Origin: Alphaproteobacteria bacterium
GTDB lineage: Bacteria; Pseudomonadota; Alphaproteobacteria; RF32; CAG-239
Reading direction: 5' to 3'
Assembly: GCA_017645485.1 (NCBI GenBank)
Contig: JAGCOI010000144.1
Span: 1-7,607, forward strand
Length of the DNA: 7,607 nucleotides
This document shows positions 1 to 6,210 of the stretch, in pieces (the stretch's first letter is position 1; each line of letters begins with the position of its first letter). The notes beneath the pieces are model-generated. The model saw only the letters and a program-made list of their open reading frames with translations. It made no database searches and was not told the DNA's origin. A program made the translations under genes and the position numbers.

Positions 1-317
1 CCGTATCCGAAATATGTGTTGATTTTTTCAATGATAATCGGTTCTTTATGCGAAAGTTCAAGTGCAAGCGCGCCGGTTGCGACTTTTAATATCAACGTGC
101 CGTCAGTGCGCATGCCTTTTTTGAAGTCTATGCGTTCGGGAATGCAATATGCTGCAAAATCTTCGCCGACGACAGATGCCCAGTTTTTGAGTAAATCAAC
201 TTCACTGAAACCGTGTTCGCCGAGCAGTTTTTTGGCCATTTGTTCAATGTTTGATGATAAACGTGTTAAACCGGCAGAAGTATGCTCGTGAGAAATAATG
301 TCTTTTTTAGTTTTCAT
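1..317 (-). CDS. DUF721/DciA-like protein, partial (3' end beyond window)
   Basis: The first 105 codons of a minus-strand gene lie in the window; the rest runs off the left edge. The protein begins MKTKKDIISHEH. It carries the DUF721 pattern: an N-terminal helix (about residues 17-33), then GFSEVDLLKNWASVVGEDFA (36-55) with the typical W-x-x-V-V-G core at 46-51, a proline after the helix (P60), and a beta strand TLILKVATGALALEL (74-88). DUF721 includes DciA, which in many bacteria helps load the replicative helicase DnaB; calling this one DciA is inference, because alphaproteobacterial DUF721 proteins are not all characterised. The ATG at 317 lies inside the last codons of the upstream recombinase gene (11-nt overlap), so the two are probably translationally coupled; only a weak purine stretch (AAAGAG) precedes it. 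The family is clear from the seen residues, the exact role less so. Confidence 0.82.
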   Translation of the reverse strand, partial: MKTKKDIISHEHTSAGLTRLSSNIEQMAKKLLGEHGFSEVDLLKNWASVVGEDFAAYCIPERIDFKKGMRTDGTLILKVATGALALELSHKEPIIIEKINTYFGY

Positions 318-1227
318 GGTATTCTTGCTCTTTTAAATGTTGCAAAGGGTGTTTTAAGAAGACCGAATCGATGATTCTTTTTTGAGTGATATGTGTGTAT
401 ATTTCGGTTGTGGTGATATTTTCATGCCCGAGCATTTTTTGAACCGAACGCAAATCCGCATCATGATTGATAAGGTTTGTGGCAAAAGAGTGACGCAATG
501 TGTGCGGAGATGTTATGTTTATCGGGATATTGCATTGTAAGGCAAGTTTTTTTAAGGCCTTAAAAAAAGCATCGCGCGTTAGGTGACCGTCTGTTGCCGT
601 CAGTGACGGAAAGAAAAATACGGACGGTTTGTTTTTTGCCTGAAATTCGGGGCGGACGGCGCTGAGATAAGACTGCAATATGCTTTGTGTTTGTTCATCA
701 AAAAAAACGATTCTGTCTTTTGAACCTTTCCCTTTGATATAAATTTGGCGGTTCTTGAAATTGACATCGCCAAGAGTGAGTTTGAGGGCTTCCGAAACGC
801 GTAAACCCGTTGCAAACATAAGCCGAATAATGGTGGCAACGCGCTGAAAAGCAGGGTTGTTATGATTTTGAGCCGTTTGGTACAGTGTATCGACCTGTTC
901 TTTTGTAAAAAAGTGAGGCAGAGGTTTTTGTGTTTTAGGCGCACTTATGTATGAAAAAGGATTTTGTTTAAGAAATTGTTCTTCAAGCAGAAACTTACAA
1001 AACGTGCGAACGGCCGACAATTTTCGGTTGACGGTTTTCGGGGCATAAGCTTGCCGAGTCAGGGTTTGCAGGAAATTTGAGATGTGTTCGGAATTTATGT
1101 TTTCGGGGGTTGCGTGCGTTATATCCAAAAATTGCGTAATATCACTTTCATAGGCCTGCAAAGCATTCGCCGAAAAGCCTTTTTCGGCAGATAATGCATC
1201 CAAAAACATTTCAACAACCGAAGCCAT
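307..1227 (-). CDS. xerD: Site-specific tyrosine recombinase, XerD type
   Basis: A 306-residue tyrosine recombinase, close to the 298-300 usual for XerC/XerD. The N-terminal SAM-like core-binding domain spans about residues 1-90 (with TVNRKLSAVRTFCKFLLEE at 65-83) and the catalytic domain about 105-295. All six catalytic residues are present with XerD-like spacing: R143 (TGLRVSEAL), K167 (GKGSKDR), H242 and R245 (HTLRHSFATNL), H268 (MLGHENITTTEIY) and the nucleophile Y277. The family resolves chromosome dimers at dif as a XerC-XerD heterotetramer, activated by FtsK at the septum. XerD rather than XerC is chosen because a xerD gene divergent from aroK is a recurring alphaproteobacterial arrangement; sequence alone does not settle it. 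The ATG at 1227 follows the small membrane-protein stop by 4 nt with no clear Shine-Dalgarno, only an A-rich leader. The 3' end overlaps the DUF721 gene by 11 nt. It looks intact. Confidence 0.9.
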   Translation of the reverse strand: MASVVEMFLDALSAEKGFSANALQAYESDITQFLDITHATPENINSEHISNFLQTLTRQAYAPKTVNRKLSAVRTFCKFLLEEQFLKQNPFSYISAPKTQKPLPHFFTKEQVDTLYQTAQNHNNPAFQRVATIIRLMFATGLRVSEALKLTLGDVNFKNRQIYIKGKGSKDRIVFFDEQTQSILQSYLSAVRPEFQAKNKPSVFFFPSLTATDGHLTRDAFFKALKKLALQCNIPINITSPHTLRHSFATNLINHDADLRSVQKMLGHENITTTEIYTHITQKRIIDSVFLKHPLQHLKEQEYHEN

Positions 1228-1231
1228 TTTT

Positions 1232-1369
1232 TTATTTTATGCTTGCCGTGATATCTTTTTCGATGTGTTGGGCTACAGGCGTAATTTTATGCATGCTTAA
1301 ATAAAATATGGTGCCTAAAAGCGCAAAAAGAATGATGTAGACAATCCATTTCGAATTTTTTTGTTTCAT
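1232..1369 (-). CDS. Small single-pass membrane protein (45 aa), unrecognised
   Basis: A 45-codon frame ending in TAA, read on the minus strand in front of the recombinase gene. The protein starts MKQKNSKW, with three lysines, followed by one hydrophobic segment (about residues 8-26, WIVYIILFALLGTIFYLSM) and a short tail containing TPVAQHIEKDI. Positive charge before the segment predicts an N-in orientation, with the tail outside the cytoplasm. Support for it being real: an AAGG 9 nt before the ATG, a promoter -10 (TATAAT) about 40 nt upstream, a 4-nt gap to xerD, and filling of a gap that would otherwise hold nothing. From memory, other alphaproteobacteria have similarly short membrane proteins with a P-x-x-x-x-E-K-x-[IV] type tail; I cannot confirm homology here. 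No function is assigned. Confidence 0.68.
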   Translation of the reverse strand: MKQKNSKWIVYIILFALLGTIFYLSMHKITPVAQHIEKDITASIK

Positions 1370-1392
1370 GGTAGAATACCTTGTAAAAAATG

Positions 1393-1421
1393 TTGATATG
1401 TCATTTTATTATAAGTATGAT
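1393..1421 (+). promoter_or_regulatory. Sigma70-type promoter for the aroK-rph-rdgB-addBA unit
   Basis: TTGATA at 1393-1398, a 17-nt spacer and TATGAT at 1416-1421 match the TTGACA-17-TATAAT consensus at 10 of 12 positions. Transcription would start near 1428, giving a leader of about 28 nt before the aroK ATG at 1456. This placement also excludes the longer upstream in-frame starts at 1390 and 1417 for aroK. No promoter of similar quality was noticed in the short gaps downstream, so this one may serve the whole right-hand operon. Confidence 0.65.
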
Positions 1422-1436
1422 ATATCATAAGTTTAT
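1408..1436 (-). promoter_or_regulatory. Candidate promoter for the small protein-xerD-DUF721 unit
   Basis: On the minus strand a perfect -10 hexamer TATAAT lies at 1413-1408. The position 17 nt upstream (1436-1431, ATAAAC) is a poor -35 match, and there is no TG extension. Transcription would start near 1401, leaving a leader of about 30 nt before the ATG at 1369. A second minus-strand -10 (TATGAT, 1429-1424) sits in the adjacent palindrome. The -10 is good and the rest is weak, so the site is tentative. Confidence 0.45.
1416..1429. repeat. Perfect 14-bp palindrome in the divergent control region
   Basis: TATGATATATCATA reads identically on both strands. Its left half is the -10 hexamer of the plus-strand promoter, and its right half is the same hexamer on the minus strand. 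It could be a symmetric, bidirectional -10 or the operator of a dimeric regulator; AT-rich composition makes chance occurrence possible too. It is too short and has no loop, so it is not a terminator. Confidence 0.6.
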
Positions 1437-1455
1437 TAAAAGAAGCGTTAAAAAA

Positions 1456-1995
1456 ATGGAAAAAAATATAAATAAGATTATTTTGCTCGTCGGCTTGATG
1501 GGCTCAGGCAAAACCAGCGTGGGCAAAAGGTTGGCGCAAAAACTGAATTTGCCTTTTGTGGACGGCGATCGCGAAATTGAAAAAGCATCGGGATTGTCAC
1601 TGATAGATGTTTTTAAATGTTTCGGATTGGAAGAATATCGTAACGGTGAAATGAGGGTTATGAAGCGTTTGTTGTCGGGCGAACCGTGTGTGCTTGCCTC
1701 CGGCGGCGGTTCTTTTGTGGCACAATCAACACGAGAATTGGCTAAAGAACATGCCCTGACCATTTGGCTTAAAGCTGATGTTGAAACACTGTATCATCGC
1801 ACGGCCGGTCGCACGCAAAGACCTTTTTTGCAAGGTTCGACGGCTGATTTGAAGGGAAAGCTCGAAAATTACATTAAAGAAGAATATCCCTATTACGAGC
1901 AGGCGGATATTATTGTTGAAACCAAGCAGGAACGCGTTGAAAATACGGTTAATCGGGTTATGAAAGCTTTGGATCGTTTTTGGGAGAAAAAATAA
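1456..1995 (+). CDS. aroK: Shikimate kinase with an altered substrate-binding arginine
   Basis: A 179-residue P-loop kinase that phosphorylates shikimate to shikimate 3-phosphate with ATP, a cytoplasmic step on the way to chorismate and aromatic amino acids. Visible motifs: Walker A GLMGSGKT at 13-20, the DGD site at 36-38 (FVDGDREIE), R62 (FGLEEYRNGE) for shikimate, the GGG loop at 83-85, and lid RTQRPF at 119-124. The arginine expected before P145 is glutamate: E143 in EEYPYY, where family members usually read R-Y-P-I-Y or R-x-P-L-Y (R136 of the Mycobacterium tuberculosis enzyme). The start at 1456 is chosen because residues before it are unlike the family and the promoter overlaps them; AGAAG lies 10 nt upstream. 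It is first in its operon. aroB, a usual partner, is not downstream; RNase PH follows after 2 nt. Confidence 0.93.
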   Translation: MEKNINKIILLVGLMGSGKTSVGKRLAQKLNLPFVDGDREIEKASGLSLIDVFKCFGLEEYRNGEMRVMKRLLSGEPCVLASGGGSFVAQSTRELAKEHALTIWLKADVETLYHRTAGRTQRPFLQGSTADLKGKLENYIKEEYPYYEQADIIVETKQERVENTVNRVMKALDRFWEKK

Positions 1996-1997
1996 AA

Positions 1998-2708
1998 ATG
2001 TTAAGACAACATCGCAAAAAAAATGAACTGCGGCAAATCGAAATTATTAAAAATGTGAATCTGTATGCGGAAGGTTCTTGCCTGATTAAGTGCGGCAATA
2101 CACATGTTTTGTGTACGGCAACGGTTGATTCGAAAGTGCCCGATTGGCTTAAAGATTCGGACAAAGGATGGGTGACGGCGGAATATTCTTTGTTGCCGCG
2201 TTCAACACCGACGCGTATTGTCAGAGAAAAAAACTTAAATGCGGGACGAACACAGGAAATTAAGCGCTTAATCGGTCGCAGTTTGCGTGCGGTTGTGGAT
2301 TTGAAAAAATTAAAAAATTTTCAGATTATCGTTGATTGTGATGTTTTACAAGCCGACGGCGGTACGCGTACCGCATCGATTACGGGCGGTTTTGTGGCGC
2401 TTTATTTGGCTTGTCAGAAACTTGTTGCAAGCGGACAATTGCCGCGTATGCCGATAAATGAGTTTGTGGCGGCTGTTTCTTGCGGCATTCATGACGGGCA
2501 GGCTTTGCTTGATTTGGATTATGAAGAAGACGGTACGGCGGATACCGATTCGAATTTTGTTTTGACCGAAAGCGGTCAAATTGTTGAAATTCAAGCAACA
2601 GCCGAAGGAGAACCGTTTGACGAACAAGCTTTTCATGAGCTTTTAGGGTTGGCGCGTGAGGGTATTTCGGAACTTATTGATATTCAGAAAAAAGCAATCA
2701 GAGGATAA
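1998..2708 (+). CDS. rph: Ribonuclease PH
   Basis: A 236-residue protein, almost the same length as E. coli RNase PH (238). The enzyme is a phosphate-dependent 3'-to-5' exoribonuclease that trims tRNA 3' ends and works as a ring-shaped hexamer in the cytoplasm. It matches the family end to end: YAEGSCLIKCGNTHVLCTA (23-41), GWVTAEYSLLPRST (57-70), AGRTQEIKRLIGRSLRAVVD (82-101), the phosphate-binding stretch ADGGTRTASITGG (119-131) and the acidic active-site region DLDYEEDGTADTD (172-184). The start at 1998 is preferred over 1980 because it fits the family N-terminus and removes an overlap with aroK; GGAG lies 11 nt upstream. The gene begins 2 nt after the aroK stop and ends 1 nt before rdgB. 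Adjacent rph and rdgB are common in bacteria. No key residue appears to be missing. Confidence 0.96.
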   Translation: MLRQHRKKNELRQIEIIKNVNLYAEGSCLIKCGNTHVLCTATVDSKVPDWLKDSDKGWVTAEYSLLPRSTPTRIVREKNLNAGRTQEIKRLIGRSLRAVVDLKKLKNFQIIVDCDVLQADGGTRTASITGGFVALYLACQKLVASGQLPRMPINEFVAAVSCGIHDGQALLDLDYEEDGTADTDSNFVLTESGQIVEIQATAEGEPFDEQAFHELLGLAREGISELIDIQKKAIRG

Positions 2709-2709
2709 A

Positions 2710-3300
2710 ATGAAAGAAATTATATTTGCCAGTCATAATAAAGGAAAAATTGCGGAAATACGCCAAATTTTGGAGCCGCTTGATATTAAAGTTTTAAGTT
2801 CGGATGATATTGAACTGCCCGATGTGGAAGAAACAGGGACCACGTTTGAAGAAAATGCCGCACTCAAAGCTTTAAGTATTGCCAAATTAAAAAAAGTGCC
2901 CTGTTTGGCAGATGATTCCGGATTATGTGTTGATGTTTTGGACGGCCGTCCCGGAGTTTATTCGGCACGGTATGCGCCCAATCGCGACTTTGATAAGGCA
3001 ATGGAAATGCTTTTGGCAGAAATGGAAGAAACGCATTGGGATAATCGAGATGCACATTTTATGTGCGTTTTGGTTTTGGGCTATCCGAACGGCAATTACA
3101 CGGCTTTTGAAGGGCGTGTTGACGGTACAATCGCTTATTGTCGGCAGGGCACGGGCGGTTTCGGGTTTGATCCGGTTTTTATACCGAACGGGTATAAAGA
3201 AAGTTTTGCCGAGCTTGGCGCAGAAATTAAAAATAAAATTTCACATCGGGCAAAAGCCCTCGAAAAATTTACGGCATATGTGAAGCAACAAGGAATTTAA
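2710..3300 (+). CDS. rdgB: dITP/XTP pyrophosphatase (RdgB/HAM1 family)
   Basis: A 196-residue HAM1-family protein (E. coli RdgB is 197). It hydrolyses non-canonical purine triphosphates such as dITP, ITP and XTP to monophosphate and pyrophosphate, keeping deaminated bases out of DNA and RNA; it usually acts as a cytoplasmic dimer. Motifs in order: FASHNKGK (6-13) for the substrate triphosphate, ADDSGL (67-72) with the likely catalytic D69, GRPGVYSARYA (79-89), GTGGFGFDPVF (147-157) for base recognition, and SHRAKAL (178-184). The start at 2710 follows the rph stop by 1 nt, with GAGGA just upstream; the 18 residues before it in frame overlap rph and do not resemble the family. The stretch after ARYA (PNRDFDKAMEMLL) matches the shorter form I associate with alphaproteobacteria. 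The gene looks intact. Confidence 0.96.
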   Translation: MKEIIFASHNKGKIAEIRQILEPLDIKVLSSDDIELPDVEETGTTFEENAALKALSIAKLKKVPCLADDSGLCVDVLDGRPGVYSARYAPNRDFDKAMEMLLAEMEETHWDNRDAHFMCVLVLGYPNGNYTAFEGRVDGTIAYCRQGTGGFGFDPVFIPNGYKESFAELGAEIKNKISHRAKALEKFTAYVKQQGI

Positions 3301-3304
3301 ATAC

Positions 3305-4483
3305 ATGGCTTGTATTTATAATATTCCTTACGGTGTGTCTTTTTTACAGGTTTTGGCCGAGCGGTTTTTGAAATGTTATCAGGATAAACCCTTGGCGCTT
3401 TCAAATGTTATTTTTTTAATGCAGAACAGGCGCTCGTGTCAGACATTAAAAGAGGCTTTTTTGCAGGCAAACGGATTAACACCGTTTTTGCTGCCGCAAA
3501 TCGTGCCGGTTTATGAAACAGATGAAGACGAGCTTTTTTTTGAAAGCGAGGGAGATTTTGTGACAGATACCGATGCCGCGGTTTCGCCGGTTGAAAGATT
3601 GTTTTTGTTTGCAAAAATGATTGTTTCGAAAAAAAGTGCATACAACATTAAAGATATTTCGTATGCGCAAAGTTTATCTTTGGCGGCAGCCTTGGGAAAA
3701 CTGATGGATGATGTCTATCAGGAAAATTTGTCGTTTGATAATTTGAAAAACATTGTGCCTGAACAATATGCAGAGCACTGGCAGGAAACACTCGATTTTT
3801 TAAAGATTATCAGTGCGTTTTGGCCCGATATATTAAAAGAGAGAAATTTAACGGATTTAAGCAAAAGAAAAAATATGTTGCTTGAACAAAAAGCGGCTCA
3901 ATGGATGAAAGAAAAACCAAAAAATAAAATTGTGGCCGTTGGATTGGATGCACCGTTTGATGCCTTAAAAAAAATGCTTCAAAGTATATATGCTTTAGAT
4001 AACGGTGAAATTTATTTATACGGGTTGGACAGGTATCTTCCGGATGAACAATGGGAAAATGTGAGCAAAACACATCCTCAATTTCAGAAGAAAGAAGTTT
4101 TACGGACTTTGGGTTTAACGCGAGATGATGTTGAAGATATGGTTTTGCCGACAAATAAATATCGTGCAGATTTTGTTTCGGAAGTGATGCGTGATGCACA
4201 GACAACGGACGGTTGGTTGTTGCTTGAAAACAATGCGCAAATCAGAGAAGGTGTTAAAGGGCTGCACCTGCTTGAGGCGGCCGATAATTTTGAAGAAGCA
4301 CTCGCCATTGCGCTTATGATGCGTGAAGTTTTGGAGGTGCCAGGTAAAACAGCGGCATTGGTGACACCCGATCGTCATTTGGCGCGTGCGGTTTCGAGTG
4401 CGTTGCAAAGGTTTGGCGTTGAAGTGGACGATACGGCCGGACTTCCCTTGCACCTGTCGCCGGTCGGGATTTATTTGAGGTAA
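3305..4483 (+). CDS. addB: AddB N-terminal fragment (helicase-like part), ends at premature TAA
   Basis: This 392-residue fragment contains the AddB N-terminus: IYNIPYGVSFLQVLAERFL (4-22), the strand and helix with LMQNRRSCQTLKEAFLQ (38-54) where related proteins read P-T-R-R-A-x-x-x-L-x-x-A-F, and LLPQIVPVYETDEDEL (62-77), all typical of the alphaproteobacterial family. It has no intact Walker A, as expected for this subunit, whose helicase fold is inactive. It ends in the DDTAGLPL segment (377-384), a conserved AddB motif well inside the helicase-like fold, so the fragment is unlikely to fold as a complete domain. It lacks the nuclease domain. The next base after the stop is A (TAAA), an efficient termination context in many bacteria. 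If the TAA is real, this is the only AddB product with a good start. Confidence 0.75.
   Translation: MACIYNIPYGVSFLQVLAERFLKCYQDKPLALSNVIFLMQNRRSCQTLKEAFLQANGLTPFLLPQIVPVYETDEDELFFESEGDFVTDTDAAVSPVERLFLFAKMIVSKKSAYNIKDISYAQSLSLAAALGKLMDDVYQENLSFDNLKNIVPEQYAEHWQETLDFLKIISAFWPDILKERNLTDLSKRKNMLLEQKAAQWMKEKPKNKIVAVGLDAPFDALKKMLQSIYALDNGEIYLYGLDRYLPDEQWENVSKTHPQFQKKEVLRTLGLTRDDVEDMVLPTNKYRADFVSEVMRDAQTTDGWLLLENNAQIREGVKGLHLLEAADNFEEALAIALMMREVLEVPGKTAALVTPDRHLARAVSSALQRFGVEVDDTAGLPLHLSPVGIYLR
4481..4483 (+). other. Premature in-frame TAA within addB
   Basis: Codon 393 of the addB frame. The flanking reading frame is unchanged on both sides, which excludes a frameshift. TAA also ends aroK, rph, rdgB and xerD in this window, so it is a normal stop here and not a reassigned codon. 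Confidence 0.9.
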
Positions 4484-4495
4484 ATTTTAGAGGTT

Positions 4496-6208
4496 TTGGA
4501 ACATGATTTTTCAGCTCAAACGGTGGCGGCTCTTTTGAAAAATCCGTTTGTGCGTATGCAAAAAAGCGGTGAGCAAATCAGAAAACAGGTTCGTCAGGCA
4601 GAGTTTGAAAAAAGAATGCCGCGCTATGATGAGGAAGATATTGGTTTTAAGCAGGATATTCTAAATGAGGCTCTTAAAAAAGATTTTGATGAATTAAAAG
4701 GATTGTATGAACAAAAACAAGTGCCTTTTTCGGATTTGTTAAAAGCGCACATTTATTTGGCAGAAAAATTGGCTGAAGATGATAAGTTAAGCGGTGCTCA
4801 AAATTTGTGGCGGCATGAAGACGGGCGTTTATGCGCATCGGTGCTTGCAAAAATTTTGGAAAAAGCGGACATTATCGGTTCTGTGGTGCCCAAAGAATAT
4901 GGTGCGATTTTATTAAAGTTGCTTTCTTTGGAGACGGTGCGTAAACCCTACGGGAAACATCCGAGATTGAAAATTTTGGGTGTGATTGAGTCAAGATTAT
5001 GTTCTTTTGACAGGATTATCGTCGGTTCTTTAAATGAGGGGGTATGGCCGAAAACAAATGAGGCTGACCCGTTTATGTCGGCTTCGATGAAAACAGCTTT
5101 CGGACTGCCGGCACCCGAAATATCAATCGGTGTGACCGCAGATGATTTGAGTGCTTTAATGAATGCCAAGGAAGTTTATTTAACGCGTGCATTAAGGTGT
5201 GACGGTGTGCCGACGAATAAGTCGCGGTTTTGGCTGAAACTGGAAACGGTTTTAAAAGCACTCGGTATAAAAGTATCGGCATTTCAGGACGATTTTTATT
5301 TACCTTTGGTGCGGCAAATTGATGAGGCCGAAAAGCAAATTGACATTTTACCCGTTCAGCCCAAGCCGCCGGTTTCGGTTCGCCCGCGCAGATTTTCGGC
5401 CAGTGCCTTAAAAAAATGGATGCAAAATCCTTATGATATTTATGCCGAAAAAATTTTGAAGTTAAAGCCCTTAAATAAACTTGATGATGAACAGGATATG
5501 CGAAATTTCGGAAATGCAATGCACCGTGCTTTGGAAAAATTCTGTGCGCGGTATCCGTCTCAACTTGATGAACGGGCGGGTTTAGTTTTAACAAATTTGG
5601 TGTATGAACAATTAGATGCCGAAAAACCGGACAGACTTAAAAAAATTTTTTGGAAGACGTTTGCCGATAAGATGATAGGGTGGTTTTTGGAAAATATGCC
5701 CGCATATTTGAAAAATGTGAATCATATAGCCTCGGAAGCACAGGGAAAAATGACTTTTGACGGGCCTGCCGGTCAGGTTGTTTTGGAAGCACGTGCGGAC
5801 CAAATTGATGAGACGGCGGACGGTTATTATCAAATCGGGGATTATAAAACGGGTTCGTGCCCGAAAAATGCAGACGTGATGCGCGGATTTGAGCCGCAAT
5901 TGCCTTTGGAAGGTTTGATAGCATCTGTCGGCGGGTTTGAAAAAGACGGGCGTAAACTGCCCGCAAAGCCGATTAAACATTTGGTTTATTTTGCTCTCGG
6001 CAATCAGATTTCTTATCCGGACAGAAGCAAAGATTATGATTTGGATACGTTACTTGATGATACAAAAGAGCGTATTGAAAAAATGATAGCCGCTTTTGAT
6101 AATGAAGAAACGCCGTATCTTTTTAATCCCAATCCGAGAAATGAAAATATATATTCGGAATATGAGCATTTGGCACGTTTTAAAGAATGGAAAGGGAAGG
6201 AAAACTGA
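4496..6208 (+). CDS. addB: AddB C-terminal fragment with PD-(D/E)XK nuclease domain
   Basis: In the same frame as the upstream fragment. The coordinate given is the first in-frame start (TTG at 4496), but AGAGG lies only 2 nt from it, and the later GTG (4550) and ATG (4556) have no good ribosome site, so independent translation is doubtful. Numbered from 4496: LGVIESRLCSFDRIIVGSLN (161-180) followed by EGVWPK (181-186) is the AddB version of the helicase motif region. The RecB-like nuclease domain starts at RRFSASALKKW (298-308), with H343 (GNAMH), E431 and D435 (EARADQID), D449 and K451 (GDYKTG) and Q468 (FEPQLPLE). These are the expected catalytic residues, so the nuclease would be active if made. 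The Fe-S cysteines of Bacillus AddB are absent (NPYDIYA instead), as in the alphaproteobacterial type. The TGA stop is 2 nt before addA. Confidence 0.75.
   Translation: MEHDFSAQTVAALLKNPFVRMQKSGEQIRKQVRQAEFEKRMPRYDEEDIGFKQDILNEALKKDFDELKGLYEQKQVPFSDLLKAHIYLAEKLAEDDKLSGAQNLWRHEDGRLCASVLAKILEKADIIGSVVPKEYGAILLKLLSLETVRKPYGKHPRLKILGVIESRLCSFDRIIVGSLNEGVWPKTNEADPFMSASMKTAFGLPAPEISIGVTADDLSALMNAKEVYLTRALRCDGVPTNKSRFWLKLETVLKALGIKVSAFQDDFYLPLVRQIDEAEKQIDILPVQPKPPVSVRPRRFSASALKKWMQNPYDIYAEKILKLKPLNKLDDEQDMRNFGNAMHRALEKFCARYPSQLDERAGLVLTNLVYEQLDAEKPDRLKKIFWKTFADKMIGWFLENMPAYLKNVNHIASEAQGKMTFDGPAGQVVLEARADQIDETADGYYQIGDYKTGSCPKNADVMRGFEPQLPLEGLIASVGGFEKDGRKLPAKPIKHLVYFALGNQISYPDRSKDYDLDTLLDDTKERIEKMIAAFDNEETPYLFNPNPRNENIYSEYEHLARFKEWKGKEN
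6193..6200 (+). promoter_or_regulatory. Ribosome binding site of addA
   Basis: AGGGAAGG ends 10 nt before the ATG at 6211 and lies within the last codons of addB. It fixes the addA start and would let addA be translated by coupling to the end of addB; if ribosomes leave addB at the premature TAA, this site must recruit ribosomes by itself. Confidence 0.6.
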
Positions 6209-6210
6209 CA

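Larger units (their letters stand above)
3305..6208 (+). pseudogene. addB: addB, AddAB helicase-nuclease subunit B, interrupted by one in-frame TAA
   Basis: From the ATG at 3305 to the TGA at 6206-6208 a single frame of 967 codons encodes a complete alphaproteobacterial-type AddB (about 1000 residues is usual), except that codon 393 is TAA (4481-4483). AddB pairs with AddA to process double-strand breaks for RecA; it supplies an inactivated helicase fold and a RecB-like nuclease domain. Homology runs straight across the stop: GLPLHLSPVGIYLR before it, ILEVLEHDFSAQTVAALLKNP after it, where relatives read like FLR-L-L-L-E followed by an ALLKHP-type motif. One A-to-T change at 4482 would restore TTA (Leu). 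AAGGA 10 nt before the ATG is a good ribosome site. The rest of the frame is well kept, so the lesion is recent, or an assembly or read error. The two pieces are described separately. Confidence 0.85.

Noticed and set aside
16..291. Plus-strand open frame of 91 codons at the left edge
   Set aside because: It lies antisense to the DUF721 gene, whose minus-strand product matches a known family; the plus-strand protein resembles nothing and has no ribosome site.
1411..1440. dif-like recombination site next to xerD
   Set aside because: dif has CATAA and TTATG inner arms around a 6-bp centre. The palindrome here has TATGA and TCATA arms around 4 bp and coincides with a near-consensus -10, so a promoter explains it better.
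1390..1455. Longer N-terminus for AroK starting at 1390 or 1417
   Set aside because: These residues are unlike shikimate kinases and overlap the promoter; transcripts starting near 1428 could not include them.
1564..1571. GCGATCGC octamers (also near 7571) as a repeat family
   Set aside because: They occur inside coding sequence as ordinary Asp-Arg codons, and two copies in 7.6 kb are not evidence of a repeat.
2912..3283. 123-codon frame overlapping rdgB
   Set aside because: A same-strand shadow of rdgB in another frame with no family resemblance; the rdgB frame carries every HAM1 motif.
4481..4483. Frameshift or programmed frameshift in addB
   Set aside because: Both halves are in the same frame, with no missing or extra residue evident, so a plain nonsense codon is the simplest reading. 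Reassigned TAA is excluded because four other genes end with it.
4503..4538. ATG at 4503 with AGAGG 9 nt upstream, as a restart site for addB
   Set aside because: The spacing is good but the ATG is out of frame with addB; it yields only about 11 codons before TGA.
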